Assembly (NCBI RefSeq): GCF_004298475.1
Contig: NZ_SCRP01000002.1
Location: forward strand, 186,001 to 250,000
Reading direction: 5' to 3'
DNA length: 64,000 nucleotides
Source: Paraburkholderia sp.
GTDB lineage: Bacteria > Pseudomonadota > Gammaproteobacteria > Burkholderiales > Burkholderiaceae
Positions within the stretch are counted from its first letter, which is position 1. Every line of letters starts with the position of its first letter. The notes below the pieces were generated by a model, which saw only the letters and a list, made by a program, of their open reading frames with translations, searched no databases and had not been told where the DNA came from. Below are positions 47,142-56,308 of the stretch, piece after piece. The translations under genes were made by a program, and so were the position numbers.

Positions 47142-48323
47142 TCAGGGCAGCACGAAGCGCGCGACATTCCCGCGCGCCGACGCGTATTTCGACGCGTCGA
47201 CCGGCTGGCCGTCGATCGTCATCGATTCGATGCCGGCCTTGTTGCCCACCGTAATCTTCAACGGTCCGGTGCCCGCGATCTCGCGCGCGTCGCTGCCGTG
47301 GATCAGGCCGGAGAATACCTCCTTGCCGTCCTTCTGGCGCACGCTGACCCAGGTGTCCTGCGTCACGCGGATCGCGAACGTCGATGTGTCCGCGCCCGAG
47401 GCTTGTGTCGTTGCTGCCGGCGTCGTTGCTGCGGCCGGTGCAGCCGGTGCGCTCGCGGCCGGTGCGTGCGCCGCAGGCGCCGCGCTAGCGGGCGCTGCGT
47501 TTGCACGTGCTGCACTAGCCGGAGCTGCATTCGCCGGAGCCGCATTTACCGGAGCCGCATTGGCCGGTGCTGCGTTAGTCGGTGCTGCATTCGCCGGAGC
47601 CGCCGGAGCTGCCACAGCCGCCTGCGGCGCGCTGCCCGCAGCAGCAGGCGCGGCGCTGGCCGGAGCGGCGTCGCTCGCCTGGGCATCCGCCGGAGCCTGC
47701 GCCTGATCGCCCTGCGCCGCCGATGCGCCAGTCGTCTGGCCTTCGGTCACCGTCGCGGCGTTGGGTTGCACATGCGCGTCGTTCGCCATCGACTTCAGGC
47801 GCGCAAACCACGCCGACGATTCACCGCTGTTCGTATGCCACATGGCGATCGCGATCACCGCAACGATCACCGCCGCCACGCCCCACAGCCACGAACCGCG
47901 GCGCGATGGGCCGCTGCCGCCGAGCGAGACCGAGACGCGGCCGCGCGGCAGTCCGCCGCCCGCCGAAGCCGGCATCGACAGATCCTGCTGCAGCACGCCG
48001 CGCTCGCGGCGCAGCGCCTGCGTGAACGGGGTCGGATCCGCGTCGAGCATCTTCGCGTAGCTGCGCACGACGCCCAGCGCGAACGTCGTATCCGGCAACT
48101 GGGTCAAATCGCCTGCTTCGAGCGCGCGCAGCTTGCTGATCGACACCTTCAGCCGCGCCGACACGTCCTCGACCGCCCATCCCTTTGCCTCGCGAAGCTG
48201 CGCAAAGCGCGCACCCGCTGCGGCCAACGTGTCGGGCACGGCCTGCACCGGCGATGGCGCACTGCCAGGCGTCGGACGGTCTGCATTGGACTCTGTCCCG
48301 AAAGGGTGCTGCGGCTCGCTCAT
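47142..48323 (-). CDS. rodZ: Cytoskeleton protein RodZ
   Basis: 393-residue bitopic membrane protein that links MreB to the cell-wall elongation machinery. The cytoplasmic N-terminus holds a helix-turn-helix domain (residues about 35-95, LREAKGWAVEDVSARLKVSI). A membrane helix is at 145-162 (WLWGVAAVIVAVIAIAMW). A long Ala/Pro-rich periplasmic linker follows, with five-residue NAAPx units at residues 240-284. The C-terminal DUF4115 domain (RVTQDTWVSVRQKDGKEVFS) ends the protein. It lies upstream of ispG; rlmN is 212 bases further upstream. Confidence 0.93.
   Translation of the reverse strand: MSEPQHPFGTESNADRPTPGSAPSPVQAVPDTLAAAGARFAQLREAKGWAVEDVSARLKVSISKLRALEAGDLTQLPDTTFALGVVRSYAKMLDADPTPFTQALRRERGVLQQDLSMPASAGGGLPRGRVSVSLGGSGPSRRGSWLWGVAAVIVAVIAIAMWHTNSGESSAWFARLKSMANDAHVQPNAATVTEGQTTGASAAQGDQAQAPADAQASDAAPASAAPAAAGSAPQAAVAAPAAPANAAPTNAAPANAAPVNAAPANAAPASAARANAAPASAAPAAHAPAASAPAAPAAATTPAATTQASGADTSTFAIRVTQDTWVSVRQKDGKEVFSGLIHGSDAREIAGTGPLKITVGNKAGIESMTIDGQPVDASKYASARGNVARFVLP
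47472..47606. repeat. 15-bp coding repeats in the rodZ linker
   Basis: About nine diverged copies of a 15-base unit encoding Asn-Ala-Ala-Pro-x (Ser replaces Asn in some). Copies differ mainly at synonymous or fifth-residue positions. Confidence 0.8.
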
Positions 48324-48535
48324 CCCTAAATCCTTGCGTCGATTCTTTTCATTCCTGGAATCTGCCGGGTGCTTCGTGCCCCACCCCGATTCGCAGACCG
48401 TTTATATCAAAATGCACGGCTTCTGTGCCGCTTCCGATCGCTTCTGCAACTGTCCTTCACTACCTGTCTTTCACTACTACCGATGATGGCCTGTGCCCCC
48501 GGGCAACCGCACGGGCCTCATCCCTGCCGGTGCGC

Positions 48536-49690
48536 TCAATGCGGCACCGGCCTCACTTCAATGACCCTGCGCGCGCTGCGTTCGGCAAGGTGCGTGCGGT
48601 CCTTCACTTCGCCTGCAAGCTGCCCGCAGGCCGCATCGATGTCGTCGCCGCGCGTCTTGCGCACGGTCGTGACGACGCCCGCATCCATCAGGATCTGCGC
48701 AAAGCGCTTGATCTGCTCCGGTTTCGAGCGCAGCAGGCCCGATTCGGGGAACGGATTGAACGGGATCAGATTGAGTTTGCACGGCACGTCCCGCGTCAGC
48801 GCGAGCAATTCGCGCGCGTGCTGTTCCGTGTCGTTGACGCCGTCGAGCATGCAGTACTCGAACGTGATGAAGTCGCGCGGCGCGACTTTCAGATACCGCT
48901 GGCACGCGGCCATCAGGTCGCGCAGCGGATGCTTGCGGTTGAGCGGCACGAGTTCGTCGCGCAGCGCGTCGTTCGGCGCGTGCAGCGAAACGGCGAGCGC
49001 CACCGGCAACTCCGCGCCGAGACGGTCCATCATCGGCACGACGCCCGAAGTCGACAGCGTGACGCGCCGGCGCGACAAGCCGTAGGCGTTGTCGTCGAGC
49101 ATCAGCCGCATCGCGGGCACGACTGCTTCGTAGTTCAGGAGCGGCTCGCCCATGCCCATCATCACGACGTTCGTGATGACGCGCTCGCCCTTGCCTTCAC
49201 CGCCGGTCGCCTTGCCGCCCGCTTCGCCCAGAAGGGACGCGCGCAGCGCGAACTCCGCCATGCGAAGCTGGCCGATGATTTCGGCGGTGGTGAGATTGCG
49301 GGAGAATCCTTGCTTGCCGGTGGAGCAGAACCGGCAGTTGACCGCGCATCCCGCCTGCGAGGACACGCACAGCGTGCCGCGCGTCTCTTCGGGGATGAAC
49401 ACGGTTTCGACGGCGTTGCCGTTGCCCACGTCGACGAGCCACTTGCGCGTGCCGTCGGCGGAGACGTGATCGCTGATGATGCCGGGCATGCCGATGACGG
49501 CACGGCCTTTGAGCTTTTCGCGCAGCGATTTCGCCAGATCCGTCATGCCGTCGAAGTCGGCGGCGTTGTACTGATGGATCCAGCGTTGCAGCTGTTTGGC
49601 GCGAAACGGCTTCTCGCCGAGGCTTTCGCAGTATGCGACGAGGCCTTGGGCGTCGAGATCGAGAAGGTTGACGGTGGAACTGCTCGTCAT
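48536..49690 (-). CDS. rlmN: Dual-specificity 23S rRNA/tRNA adenine C2-methyltransferase RlmN
   Basis: 384-residue radical SAM enzyme that methylates C2 of A2503 in 23S rRNA and A37 in some tRNAs. The cluster motif [12 protein letters not shown] (C-x3-C-x2-C) binds the [4Fe-4S]/[15 protein letters not shown] is the conserved SAM contact, and the methyl-carrying Cys is in [12 protein letters not shown] near the C-terminus. An insertion with [16 protein letters not shown] is Gly-rich. The start at 49690 ([10 protein letters not shown]) has AGGA 6 bases upstream; earlier in-frame starts are less likely. It follows ndk by 139 bases. Confidence 0.95.
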   Translation of the reverse strand: MTSSSTVNLLDLDAQGLVAYCESLGEKPFRAKQLQRWIHQYNAADFDGMTDLAKSLREKLKGRAVIGMPGIISDHVSADGTRKWLVDVGNGNAVETVFIPEETRGTLCVSSQAGCAVNCRFCSTGKQGFSRNLTTAEIIGQLRMAEFALRASLLGEAGGKATGGEGKGERVITNVVMMGMGEPLLNYEAVVPAMRLMLDDNAYGLSRRRVTLSTSGVVPMMDRLGAELPVALAVSLHAPNDALRDELVPLNRKHPLRDLMAACQRYLKVAPRDFITFEYCMLDGVNDTEQHARELLALTRDVPCKLNLIPFNPFPESGLLRSKPEQIKRFAQILMDAGVVTTVRKTRGDDIDAACGQLAGEVKDRTHLAERSARRVIEVRPVPH

Positions 49691-49829
49691 GGTCAATCCT
49701 GCCATTTCAGTGCGAACCGAGTGAACCCGCGGGCTCACCGGCCGGCCATGCGGCTCGTCTTGCGAGCCTTCGGACGGACGGTGAACGCCATTGCCGTTCG
49801 CGCAACCTGGTGCTGCTTCGTCGGCTCGC

Positions 49830-50255
49830 TTAGCGCGAGTAGACGTTGACCTGCGGGAAGAAGAACGCGACTTCGACAGCAGCCGTTTCAGCGGCGTCCG
49901 AGCCGTGCACGGCGTTGGCGTCGATGCTGTCGGCGAAGTCGGCGCGGATCGTGCCCTTTTCCGCCTTCTTCGGGTCCGTAGCGCCCATCAGTTCGCGGTT
50001 CTTCAGGATGGCGTCCTCGCCTTCCAGCGCCTGCACCATCACCGGACCCGAGATCATGAATTCGACGAGGTCCTTGAAGAACGGACGCTCTGCGTGAACA
50101 GCATAGAACTTCTCAGCGTCGGCGCGCGAGAGGTGGACCATGCGGGCGGCAATGATCTTCAGGCCAGCGTTTTCGAAGCGGCTGTAGATCTGGCCGATCA
50201 CGTTCTTTGCCACTGCGTCCGGCTTGATAATCGACAGGGTGCGTTCGATCGCCAT
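49830..50255 (-). CDS. ndk: Nucleoside diphosphate kinase
   Basis: 141-residue cytoplasmic enzyme that balances nucleoside triphosphate pools through a phospho-histidine intermediate. [18 protein letters not shown] is the N-terminal strand and nucleotide site. [12 protein letters not shown] contains the catalytic His and the NxxHGSD signature. The length is typical for a tetrameric bacterial Ndk. GGAG lies 6 bases before the ATG. It heads the long minus-strand block; a TACAAT near 50304 may be part of its promoter. Confidence 0.97.
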   Translation of the reverse strand: MAIERTLSIIKPDAVAKNVIGQIYSRFENAGLKIIAARMVHLSRADAEKFYAVHAERPFFKDLVEFMISGPVMVQALEGEDAILKNRELMGATDPKKAEKGTIRADFADSIDANAVHGSDAAETAAVEVAFFFPQVNVYSR

Positions 50256-50405
50256 AAAAACTCCAGAAAATTAATAGGTTACAGGTCCAAACGAATCGTC
50301 AATTGTAGCATGTTCCCATGTATGATTGCGATTGGACCCCGTTACCGGGGTGCGAAGTCCGGTCACAGGGCCGAGCAAGGGACCTGGAAAAGGGCAAGAA
50401 TGGGC

Positions 50406-50427
50406 AAAAACCGGTGAAAAACCGGTG
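50406..50427. repeat. 11-bp perfect tandem duplication
   Basis: Two copies of AAAAACCGGTG followed by AAAA, in the ndk upstream spacer. Confidence 0.9.
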
Positions 50428-50524
50428 AAAAGCGCCCTGACAGCCCCCCAGACGGGCGCCCACGCCCACCGCCCGTGACGCGGCGGCCCGTGTACGCGGG
50501 CCCGCAAAGAAGTGCGCCGACCCG

Positions 50525-50553
50525 TTGAAACTCCAGGGCTGCGCGCATATCTT
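50525..50553 (+). promoter_or_regulatory. Promoter of the Bax-inhibitor-1 family gene
   Basis: TTGAAA (50525-50530), a 17-base spacer and TATCTT (50548-50553). Transcription from about 50560 would give a 65-70-base leader with a good ribosome-binding site. Confidence 0.65.
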
Positions 50554-50626
50554 ACGAGGGAGCGGATCGCAGGATCCGCCCCTGGCGCCTCCATCAAAAC
50601 CGGCGCCTCTCACGCAAGGAGAAAGC

Positions 50627-51325
50627 ATGAACCAGTATCCGTATAACTTCGGCCGCGGCGGATCCGTCATCACGGCCGAGGCCCGCAACCGCGTACTGCG
50701 CAACACCTACTGGCTGCTCGCGCTGTCGATGGTGCCAACGGTGCTCGGCGCGTGGGTGGGCGTCGTCACCGGTTTCACGCTGTTTTCGGCCACGAGCCCG
50801 GCCATGAGCCTGCTTGCGTTCTTCGCAATCGCCTTCGGCTTCATGTTCGCGATCGAGCGCACCAAGGACAGCGCCGTCGGCGTATTCGTGCTGCTCGGCT
50901 TCACGTTCTTCATGGGCCTGATGCTCTCGCGGCTCCTGACGGTCATCCTGCACTTTTCGAACGGCCCGTCGCTCATCATGCTCGCCTTCGGCGGCACCGG
51001 CATCATCTTCGCCGCCATGGCCACCGTCGCGACGGTCAGCAAGCGCGATTTCGCGGGCCTCGGCCGTTGGCTGTTCATGGGCGTGATCGTGCTGCTGCTC
51101 GCCGGCGTCGCGAATATCTTCCTGCAACTGCCCGCGCTGATGCTCACCTTCTCGGTGATGGCCATCGTCATTTTCTCGGCCTACATGCTGGTCGACGTGC
51201 AACGCGTGGTGAACGGCGGCGAGACCAACTACATCACGGCCACGCTTGCAATCTATCTGGATCTCTATAACGTCTTCACGAACCTGCTCGCCCTGCTCGG
51301 CATCTTCGGCGGTAACCGCAACTGA
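50627..51325 (+). CDS. Bax inhibitor-1 / YccA family membrane protein
   Basis: 232-residue inner-membrane protein with seven hydrophobic helices. The N-terminus EARNRVLRNTYWLLALSMVP and the C-terminal LYNVFTNLLALLGIFGG match the UPF0005/BI-1 family. In E. coli the homologue YccA binds and restrains FtsH, and another relative, YbhL, is uncharacterised. AAGGAG lies 6 bases before the ATG at 50627. Its stop codon lies in a 10-bp tandem repeat, and a strong terminator follows. The presence of hflK/hflC in the window fits an FtsH-related role, but this is inference. Confidence 0.9.
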   Translation: MNQYPYNFGRGGSVITAEARNRVLRNTYWLLALSMVPTVLGAWVGVVTGFTLFSATSPAMSLLAFFAIAFGFMFAIERTKDSAVGVFVLLGFTFFMGLMLSRLLTVILHFSNGPSLIMLAFGGTGIIFAAMATVATVSKRDFAGLGRWLFMGVIVLLLAGVANIFLQLPALMLTFSVMAIVIFSAYMLVDVQRVVNGGETNYITATLAIYLDLYNVFTNLLALLGIFGGNRN

Positions 51326-51340
51326 GCGTAACTGAGCGCA
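51321..51340. repeat. 10-bp near-perfect tandem copies at a stop codon
   Basis: ACTGAGCGTA and ACTGAGCGCA in series. The first contains the TGA stop of the Bax-inhibitor-1 family gene. Confidence 0.85.
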
Positions 51341-51396
51341 GCCAGGCGCGCAGACCTGCCCCGCTTGCTGGCCCTCTCGGCCCGCAAGCGATTCAT

Positions 51397-51432
51397 GAAA
51401 AAGCCCATGACACTCCTGTCATGGGCTTTTTT
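51397..51432. terminator. Bidirectional terminator
   Basis: 10-bp stem GCCCATGACA (51403-51412) with TGTCATGGGC (51417-51426), an A run before and six T after. It serves the Bax-inhibitor gene and the convergent metallo-beta-lactamase gene. Confidence 0.92.
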
Positions 51433-51462
51433 GTTCCTGATCGCTCAGCAAAGATCGGCGGC

Positions 51463-52236
51463 TCAGAGTGCCACCCAGTCGAACCCCTCGTCCTGCGACG
51501 CCACCCCAATTTCTGTCGCCGCGTTGCCCAGCACGCCGTCCATCGCCGCGCGCGCCAGTTCGGGCGTGTTGTTTTGCTGACTCAGGTGGGCGGCGACGAG
51601 ATAGCGCAGCTTCGAGCGGTCGAGTCCGGCCAGAATCCGCGCAGCGGCCTCGTTGTTCAGGTGCCCGTGCGAGCCGCCGATGCGCGCCTTCAGCGACGGC
51701 GGATAGCGGCTCGCCGCGAGCAGCGCGACATCGTGGTTGCATTCGAGGACGAGCGCATCGCAGCCTCCGAGCACCGCGCCGATGTGCGGCGTCGATTCGC
51801 CGACGTCGGTCAGCACGCCGAGCCGGCTCGCCCCGTCGTTGAAGACAAACTGCAGCGGCTCGCGCGCATCGTGCGGGACCGTATAAGGCAGGACGCCCAC
51901 AGCGCCGATCTCGACCGCTTCGTCGCTCCACAGGACGTGCAGATCGACGCCCGCAGTGTCCGCGCCGACGGCCTGCGCCGTGCCCCAGCTCGTGTAGAGC
52001 GGAATCGACCAGCGGCGCGCGAGCGTGAGCGCGCCGCCGATATGGTCGCTGTGTTCGTGGGTGATGAGGATGGCGTGGAGCGTATCGGCGGCCAGGCCCG
52101 CTCGCGCGAGCCGCCGCTCGACTTCCTTCGCCGAGAAACCGCAGTCGAGCAGCACGCGCGTGGGGCTCGCGCCGCCGCCTGCTTCTACGACCAGCGCGTT
52201 GCCCTCGCTCCCGCTGCCGAGGCTTGCAAAGCGCAC
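51463..52236 (-). CDS. Metallo-beta-lactamase fold hydrolase (YycJ/WalJ-like)
   Basis: 257-residue cytoplasmic MBL-fold protein. ITHEHSDHIGGALTLARRW is the zinc-binding HxHxDH motif. VPHDAREPL and LECNHDVALLAASRYPPSLK are further family ligands, and SHGHLNNEAAARILAG contains a late His. Relatives are annotated as phosphodiesterase or nuclease-like; the substrate is not known here. It starts 10 bases after bamC, so it is in the dapA-bamC operon. Confidence 0.9.
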   Translation of the reverse strand: MRFASLGSGSEGNALVVEAGGGASPTRVLLDCGFSAKEVERRLARAGLAADTLHAILITHEHSDHIGGALTLARRWSIPLYTSWGTAQAVGADTAGVDLHVLWSDEAVEIGAVGVLPYTVPHDAREPLQFVFNDGASRLGVLTDVGESTPHIGAVLGGCDALVLECNHDVALLAASRYPPSLKARIGGSHGHLNNEAAARILAGLDRSKLRYLVAAHLSQQNNTPELARAAMDGVLGNAATEIGVASQDEGFDWVAL

Positions 52237-52246
52237 GGCGGCTGCG

Positions 52247-53389
52247 TCAGTTGAGCTGGGCGTGCAGCGCCGTCACGATGCGCTGCGCTTGCGTCGACGT
52301 GTCCACCTGACCGTTCTGGTCGAGCACGGCGATCTGCGTTTGCACATCGCTCTTGGCGCGAACGGCGATGAGGAACTCCGCCCCCTGATTCTTCGCAGCC
52401 GACTTCGGGCTGTAGAACAGCTTGCCGAGCAGACCGTCGCCCTTTAGTTCCTGCATCGAATCGGCGTAGCGGACGTAGTAGATGCCCTTCGCGCGGTCGC
52501 GGTTGTCGACCGTGAAGTTGGTGCGGTCGAGCGCGAGGCCGACGCGCAGCCACGCGCGGTCGAACGACTCGGGCAGATCGAGCGTGGCGCCGCCCGCAGT
52601 GTTGTCGATTTTCGCGACGACCGTCGACGTGCGTGCGTCCGTCAGCAATTGCTTCGACTGTGCGTCTGTGAGGCCGAACTTCTGCATCAGCTTCGAGAGG
52701 AACAGCGCTTCGAGAGCGGGATCGCGCGGGCGCTCGACCCACTTCGACCCCGTCTTCTCCTGCCCCGTCAGCATTTCTTCCATCGCGGAATGCGTGATGG
52801 AGATGTCGGTCTGGCCGTCTGCGCCGCGCGTCACGAGCGTGCGGAAGCGGTCGCGCGTGCCCGACGAATACGCGAAGTCGATCACGCGGCCGATCGTGCG
52901 GCGGAACCAGTCATCCGGAATGTTGGCGCGGTTTTCCGCCCAGCCGGTCGTCATGATGCCGGTGGACGACGAGTCGGTCGCCAGCGCGAAGCCGTTTTCC
53001 TGCCAGAAGGTCTGCAGGATCGGCCAGACGTCGTCCGGCGTGCGGCCGTCGATCACGAGCCAGCGGCGGTCGCCGTCGCGCTCGATGTGCATGCCGAGCG
53101 GATCCTGCGCGGTCGGCGTACCGAGCGTGGTATTGCCCGCGCTCGTCACCGTGCCCTTCGGCGCATTGCCGAGCCCGGCCTGCGGCGGCGGTGCGACGTA
53201 CTTCTGCTCGGTCGGCGCCGACGAGAGATCCTGCGGCACGGTGAGCGGCGGCGCGCTCGGCGTGTCCTTGTAGTTGACATGATCCGGCGCGAGCACGTCG
53301 TTCAGCGACTCGCAGCCTGCGAGCGAACCAATAGCCAGCGCCAGCACCGCCATTCGGGTGGCGTGAAGGGAGAGAGCGGAACGTTTCAT
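52247..53389 (-). CDS. bamC: Outer membrane protein assembly factor BamC
   Basis: 380-residue lipoprotein of the BAM complex. Its signal peptide (MAVLALAIGSLAGC) has a lipobox LAGC. An unstructured stretch with HVNYKDTPSAPPLTVPQDLS follows; it is the conserved segment that contacts BamD. Two helix-grip domains come next (RWLVIDGRTPDDVWPILQTF and SFDRAWLRVGLALDRTNFTV). It follows dapA as in E. coli. AAGGT lies 4 bases before the ATG at 53389. Confidence 0.93.
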   Translation of the reverse strand: MKRSALSLHATRMAVLALAIGSLAGCESLNDVLAPDHVNYKDTPSAPPLTVPQDLSSAPTEQKYVAPPPQAGLGNAPKGTVTSAGNTTLGTPTAQDPLGMHIERDGDRRWLVIDGRTPDDVWPILQTFWQENGFALATDSSSTGIMTTGWAENRANIPDDWFRRTIGRVIDFAYSSGTRDRFRTLVTRGADGQTDISITHSAMEEMLTGQEKTGSKWVERPRDPALEALFLSKLMQKFGLTDAQSKQLLTDARTSTVVAKIDNTAGGATLDLPESFDRAWLRVGLALDRTNFTVDNRDRAKGIYYVRYADSMQELKGDGLLGKLFYSPKSAAKNQGAEFLIAVRAKSDVQTQIAVLDQNGQVDTSTQAQRIVTALHAQLN

Positions 53390-53462
53390 GGAGACCTTCG
53401 TGATACTGGTGCGCAAAGCCGGGATCTGTCGTGGATACGGGCGGTGGCGGCGTCGGTTAATA

Positions 53463-53494
53463 ATCGGGCTTGGCCGGGCTCTTGATCGGGCTTG
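53463..53494. repeat. Spaced direct repeat in the dapA-bamC gap
   Basis: ATCGGGCTTG at 53463-53472 and 53485-53494, with a related GCCGGGCTCTTG between them. The 117-base gap has no other visible feature. Confidence 0.75.
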
Positions 53495-53506
53495 TTTACC
53501 GGCAAA

Positions 53507-54412
53507 TCAGCCGATCAGACCGGCTTCGCGCAATGCCGTGCGCACCACGTCGTGGTAGCGGGCGTCGAGCGGCGTGAGCGGCAGGCGAATGCCGCCTTCG
53601 ATGCGGCCGAGTTCCTGCAGCGCCCACTTCACGGGAATCGGGTTCGATTCGATGAACAGATTCTTGTGCAGCGACAAAAGCTTCATGTGGATCGCACGCG
53701 CGGTCTTCACGTCGCCTTCGAGCGCTGCCTTGCACAGGTCGCTCATCTGGCGCGGCGCAACGTTCGCAGTCACCGAAATATTGCCGTGGCCGCCGAGCAG
53801 CATCAGCGCAATCGCCGTAGGATCGTCACCGCTGAAAATGCTGAAACCCTCGGGCGCGTGCTTGATGAGGTGTGCGGCACGGTCGATGTTGCCCGTCGCT
53901 TCCTTCACGCCCACGATGCCCGGCACCTGCGCAAGGCGCAGGATCGTCTCGTTCGACATGTCCGCAACGGTGCGGCCCGGCACGTTGTACAGCACGACCG
54001 GCAGATCGACCGTCTCGGCGATCTTCGAGAAGTGGCGGTACATGCCTTCCTGGGTCGGCTTGTTGTAATACGGCACGACCTGGAGCGAAGCGTGCGCGCC
54101 AACGGCCCTGGCCTGGCGCGTCAGTTCGATCGCTTCAGCAGTGGAATTGCCGCCTGAACCGGCGATGATCGGCATGCGGCCAGCGGCGTGCTCAACCGCC
54201 GTCTTGACCATCAGGATGTGCTCTTCGACGTCGAGCGTGGCGGACTCCCCGCTCGTGCCGACGACGACGAGGGCATCCGTCCCCTCTTCGACATGCCAGT
54301 CGATCAGTTTGCGGAACGCCGGCAGGTCGAGACTGCCGTCCTCGTGCATGGGGGTGACGATCGCGGGGATACTGCCGCGCAACGTGATGCCGTCCTGGGT
54401 GCCGTTAGCCAT
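53507..54412 (-). CDS. dapA: 4-hydroxy-tetrahydrodipicolinate synthase
   Basis: 301-residue class I aldolase-type enzyme that condenses pyruvate with aspartate semialdehyde in the lysine/diaminopimelate pathway. [20 protein letters not shown] opens the TIM barrel. [12 protein letters not shown] is the pyruvate site, [17 protein letters not shown] includes the catalytic Tyr, and [19 protein letters not shown] holds the Schiff-base Lys. It leads the dapA-bamC-MBL operon. A TACAAT lies upstream on the minus strand near 54446 as a possible -10. Confidence 0.96.
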   Translation of the reverse strand: MANGTQDGITLRGSIPAIVTPMHEDGSLDLPAFRKLIDWHVEEGTDALVVVGTSGESATLDVEEHILMVKTAVEHAAGRMPIIAGSGGNSTAEAIELTRQARAVGAHASLQVVPYYNKPTQEGMYRHFSKIAETVDLPVVLYNVPGRTVADMSNETILRLAQVPGIVGVKEATGNIDRAAHLIKHAPEGFSIFSGDDPTAIALMLLGGHGNISVTANVAPRQMSDLCKAALEGDVKTARAIHMKLLSLHKNLFIESNPIPVKWALQELGRIEGGIRLPLTPLDARYHDVVRTALREAGLIG

Positions 54413-54455
54413 GAAACGTCTAAAAATGAGTACGTTAAATTGCGATTGTAGCGGA

Positions 54456-55091
54456 TTAGCCGGTCAGATCGTACCGCCGTACGGGAAGTACCTGAGCCGC
54501 GCCTCTACTACCGGCCGTTACAGCAGGGCTCGTCGCATGCGTCTCGCGCACCGCGCAGATCCGCTGGATGAACGCCTCGCGCGGCTCGGCGAGAAAGCCG
54601 TCCTGATACGCGATCACCCGCAGCGCGGGCGTGCACGCCGCCAGCAGTTCGCCCGGCGCGAGCAGGAAAGCGGGATTGGACGGCTTGCCGACAGTCTCGT
54701 TGCCTTGCGCAAAAGTCTCGTAGATCAGCACGCCGCCCGGCGCCAGTGCGTCGATTAAACGCGGCATGAGCGGCCGGTGCAGATAGTGGGTCACGACCAC
54801 CGCCGTAAATTGCCGCTGTGGCGCGAGCGGCCAGGGCGCGCCTTCGAGGTCGCATTCGAGCGTCTCGATTCCCGCCACGCCGGCCATCGTCGCCAGTGCG
54901 GCGGCGTCGCGATCGAGCGCCAATACCGGGTGGCCGCGCTGCGCGAAGAACCGGGCGTTGCGCCCCATCCCCGACGCCACCTCGAGCACCGCCTGCCCCG
55001 GCGCGACGAGATGCGCCCACTGGCGCACCCAGCGCGACGGTTCGGCGAGCGCGCCGTGCGGCGCGCCGGCAGCGGATACGGGCGTCGTCAC
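54456..55091 (-). CDS. Class I SAM-dependent methyltransferase
   Basis: 211-residue protein with a Rossmann-type methyltransferase fold: [20 protein letters not shown] is motif [15 protein letters not shown] the post-I acidic site, and [18 protein letters not shown] the motif III region. The substrate is unknown; similar proteins have been annotated as tellurite-resistance-like methyltransferases. The GTG at 55091 is chosen as the start because it follows a GAGGG and lies 10 bases after trpS; a longer frame overlaps trpS. Confidence 0.8.
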   Translation of the reverse strand: MTTPVSAAGAPHGALAEPSRWVRQWAHLVAPGQAVLEVASGMGRNARFFAQRGHPVLALDRDAAALATMAGVAGIETLECDLEGAPWPLAPQRQFTAVVVTHYLHRPLMPRLIDALAPGGVLIYETFAQGNETVGKPSNPAFLLAPGELLAACTPALRVIAYQDGFLAEPREAFIQRICAVRETHATSPAVTAGSRGAAQVLPVRRYDLTG

Positions 55092-55101
55092 GCGAGCGCC
55101 C

Positions 55102-56304
55102 TCAGTTGTACGAGAGGCCCATCGCCTCGCGCACGTCGCGCATGGCCTCGCTCGCGAACTTGCGCGCCTTGTCGCAGCCGTCGGCGACGATTGCACGCAG
55201 GAGCGACGGGTCGTCCATGTACTTCTGCGCCCGCTCCAGCATCGGCTGCTGCTCGCGCAGGATGCCGTCGATCACGGGCTGCTTGCACTCGAGGCAGCCA
55301 ATCCCCGCCGAACGGCAACCCTTTTGCACCCAGTCGTGCGTCGCTTCGTCCGTGTAGACCTGGTGCAGCTGCCACACCGGGCACTTGTCCGGATCGCCCG
55401 GATCGGTGCGGCGCACGCGCGCCGGGTCGGTCGGCATCGTGCGGACTTTCTTCGTGATCGACTCGGCGTCTTCGCGCAGGCCGATCGTGTTGCCGTACGA
55501 CTTCGACATCTTCTGGCCGTCGAGGCCCGGCATGCGCGACGCTTCCGTGAGCAGCACCTGCGGCTCCGGCAGAATGATCTTGCGCGAGCCTTCGAGGTAG
55601 CCGAAGAGGCGTTCGCGGTCGCTCATCGACAGGCTCTGCGACTCCGACAGCATCGCGCGCGCCTGTTCGAGCGCCTCTTCGTCGCCCTCCTGCTGATACG
55701 CGTTGCGCAGCTCGTGGTAGAGCTTCGAGCGCTTGCCGCCGAGCTTCTTCGCGGCTTCATTCGCCTTGTCCTCGAAGCCGGGCTCGCGGCCGTACATGTA
55801 ATTGAAGCGGCGCGCCATCTCGCGCGCCATCTCGACGTGCGGCACCTGGTCCTCGCCGACCGGCACGAGCGACGCGCGGTACAGCAGGATGTCGGCGGCC
55901 ATGAGCACCGGATAGCCGAGGAAGCCGTAGGTGCCGAGATCCTTGTCGCGCAGCTTCTCGATCTGCTCCTTGTAGGTCGGCACGCGTTCGAGCCAGGACA
56001 GCGGCGTGCTCATGCCGAGCAGCAGCGCCAGTTCGGCGTGCTCGGGCACGCGGCTCTGGATGAACAGCGTCGCCTGGTTCGGATCGATGCCGGACGCCAG
56101 CCAGTCGATCAGCACGTCCCAGACGTTTTTCTCGATGACCTCGGGCGTTTCGTAGTGCGTCGTGAGCGCATGCCAGTCGACCACGCAGAAAAAGCACGGG
56201 TACTCGGACTGCAGCCGCACCCAGTTTTTCAGCACGCCGTGATAGTGGCCGAGGTGCAGCGACCCGGTGGGCCGCATGCCGGAGAAGATACGGTCAGGGA
56301 ACAT
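55102..56304 (-). CDS. trpS: Tryptophanyl-tRNA synthetase
   Basis: 400-residue class I synthetase. SGMRPTGSLHLGHYHGVLKN contains the HIGH-like motif, and LDGQKMSKSYGNTIGLREDA the KMSKS loop. At about 400 residues it is longer than the E. coli enzyme (about 334), with extra C-terminal sequence that includes a Cys pair in KGCRSAGIGCLECKQPVID; this form is common in betaproteobacteria. Four bases separate it from the upstream site-2-protease-like gene, so the two are coupled. Confidence 0.95.
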   Translation of the reverse strand: MFPDRIFSGMRPTGSLHLGHYHGVLKNWVRLQSEYPCFFCVVDWHALTTHYETPEVIEKNVWDVLIDWLASGIDPNQATLFIQSRVPEHAELALLLGMSTPLSWLERVPTYKEQIEKLRDKDLGTYGFLGYPVLMAADILLYRASLVPVGEDQVPHVEMAREMARRFNYMYGREPGFEDKANEAAKKLGGKRSKLYHELRNAYQQEGDEEALEQARAMLSESQSLSMSDRERLFGYLEGSRKIILPEPQVLLTEASRMPGLDGQKMSKSYGNTIGLREDAESITKKVRTMPTDPARVRRTDPGDPDKCPVWQLHQVYTDEATHDWVQKGCRSAGIGCLECKQPVIDGILREQQPMLERAQKYMDDPSLLRAIVADGCDKARKFASEAMRDVREAMGLSYN

Positions 56305-56308
56305 GATG

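Larger units (their letters stand above)
50256..50626. other. Divergent spacer between ndk and the Bax-inhibitor-1 family gene
   Basis: 371 bases with no supported gene. It holds the ndk upstream region, an 11-bp tandem repeat (50406-50427), GC-rich dyads, the promoter at 50525-50553 and GGATCGCAGGATCC in the leader. Confidence 0.55.

Noticed and set aside
54456..55196. Longer start for the methyltransferase
   Set aside because: The extended frame overlaps trpS in another frame; the GTG at 55091 with GAGGG upstream is better.
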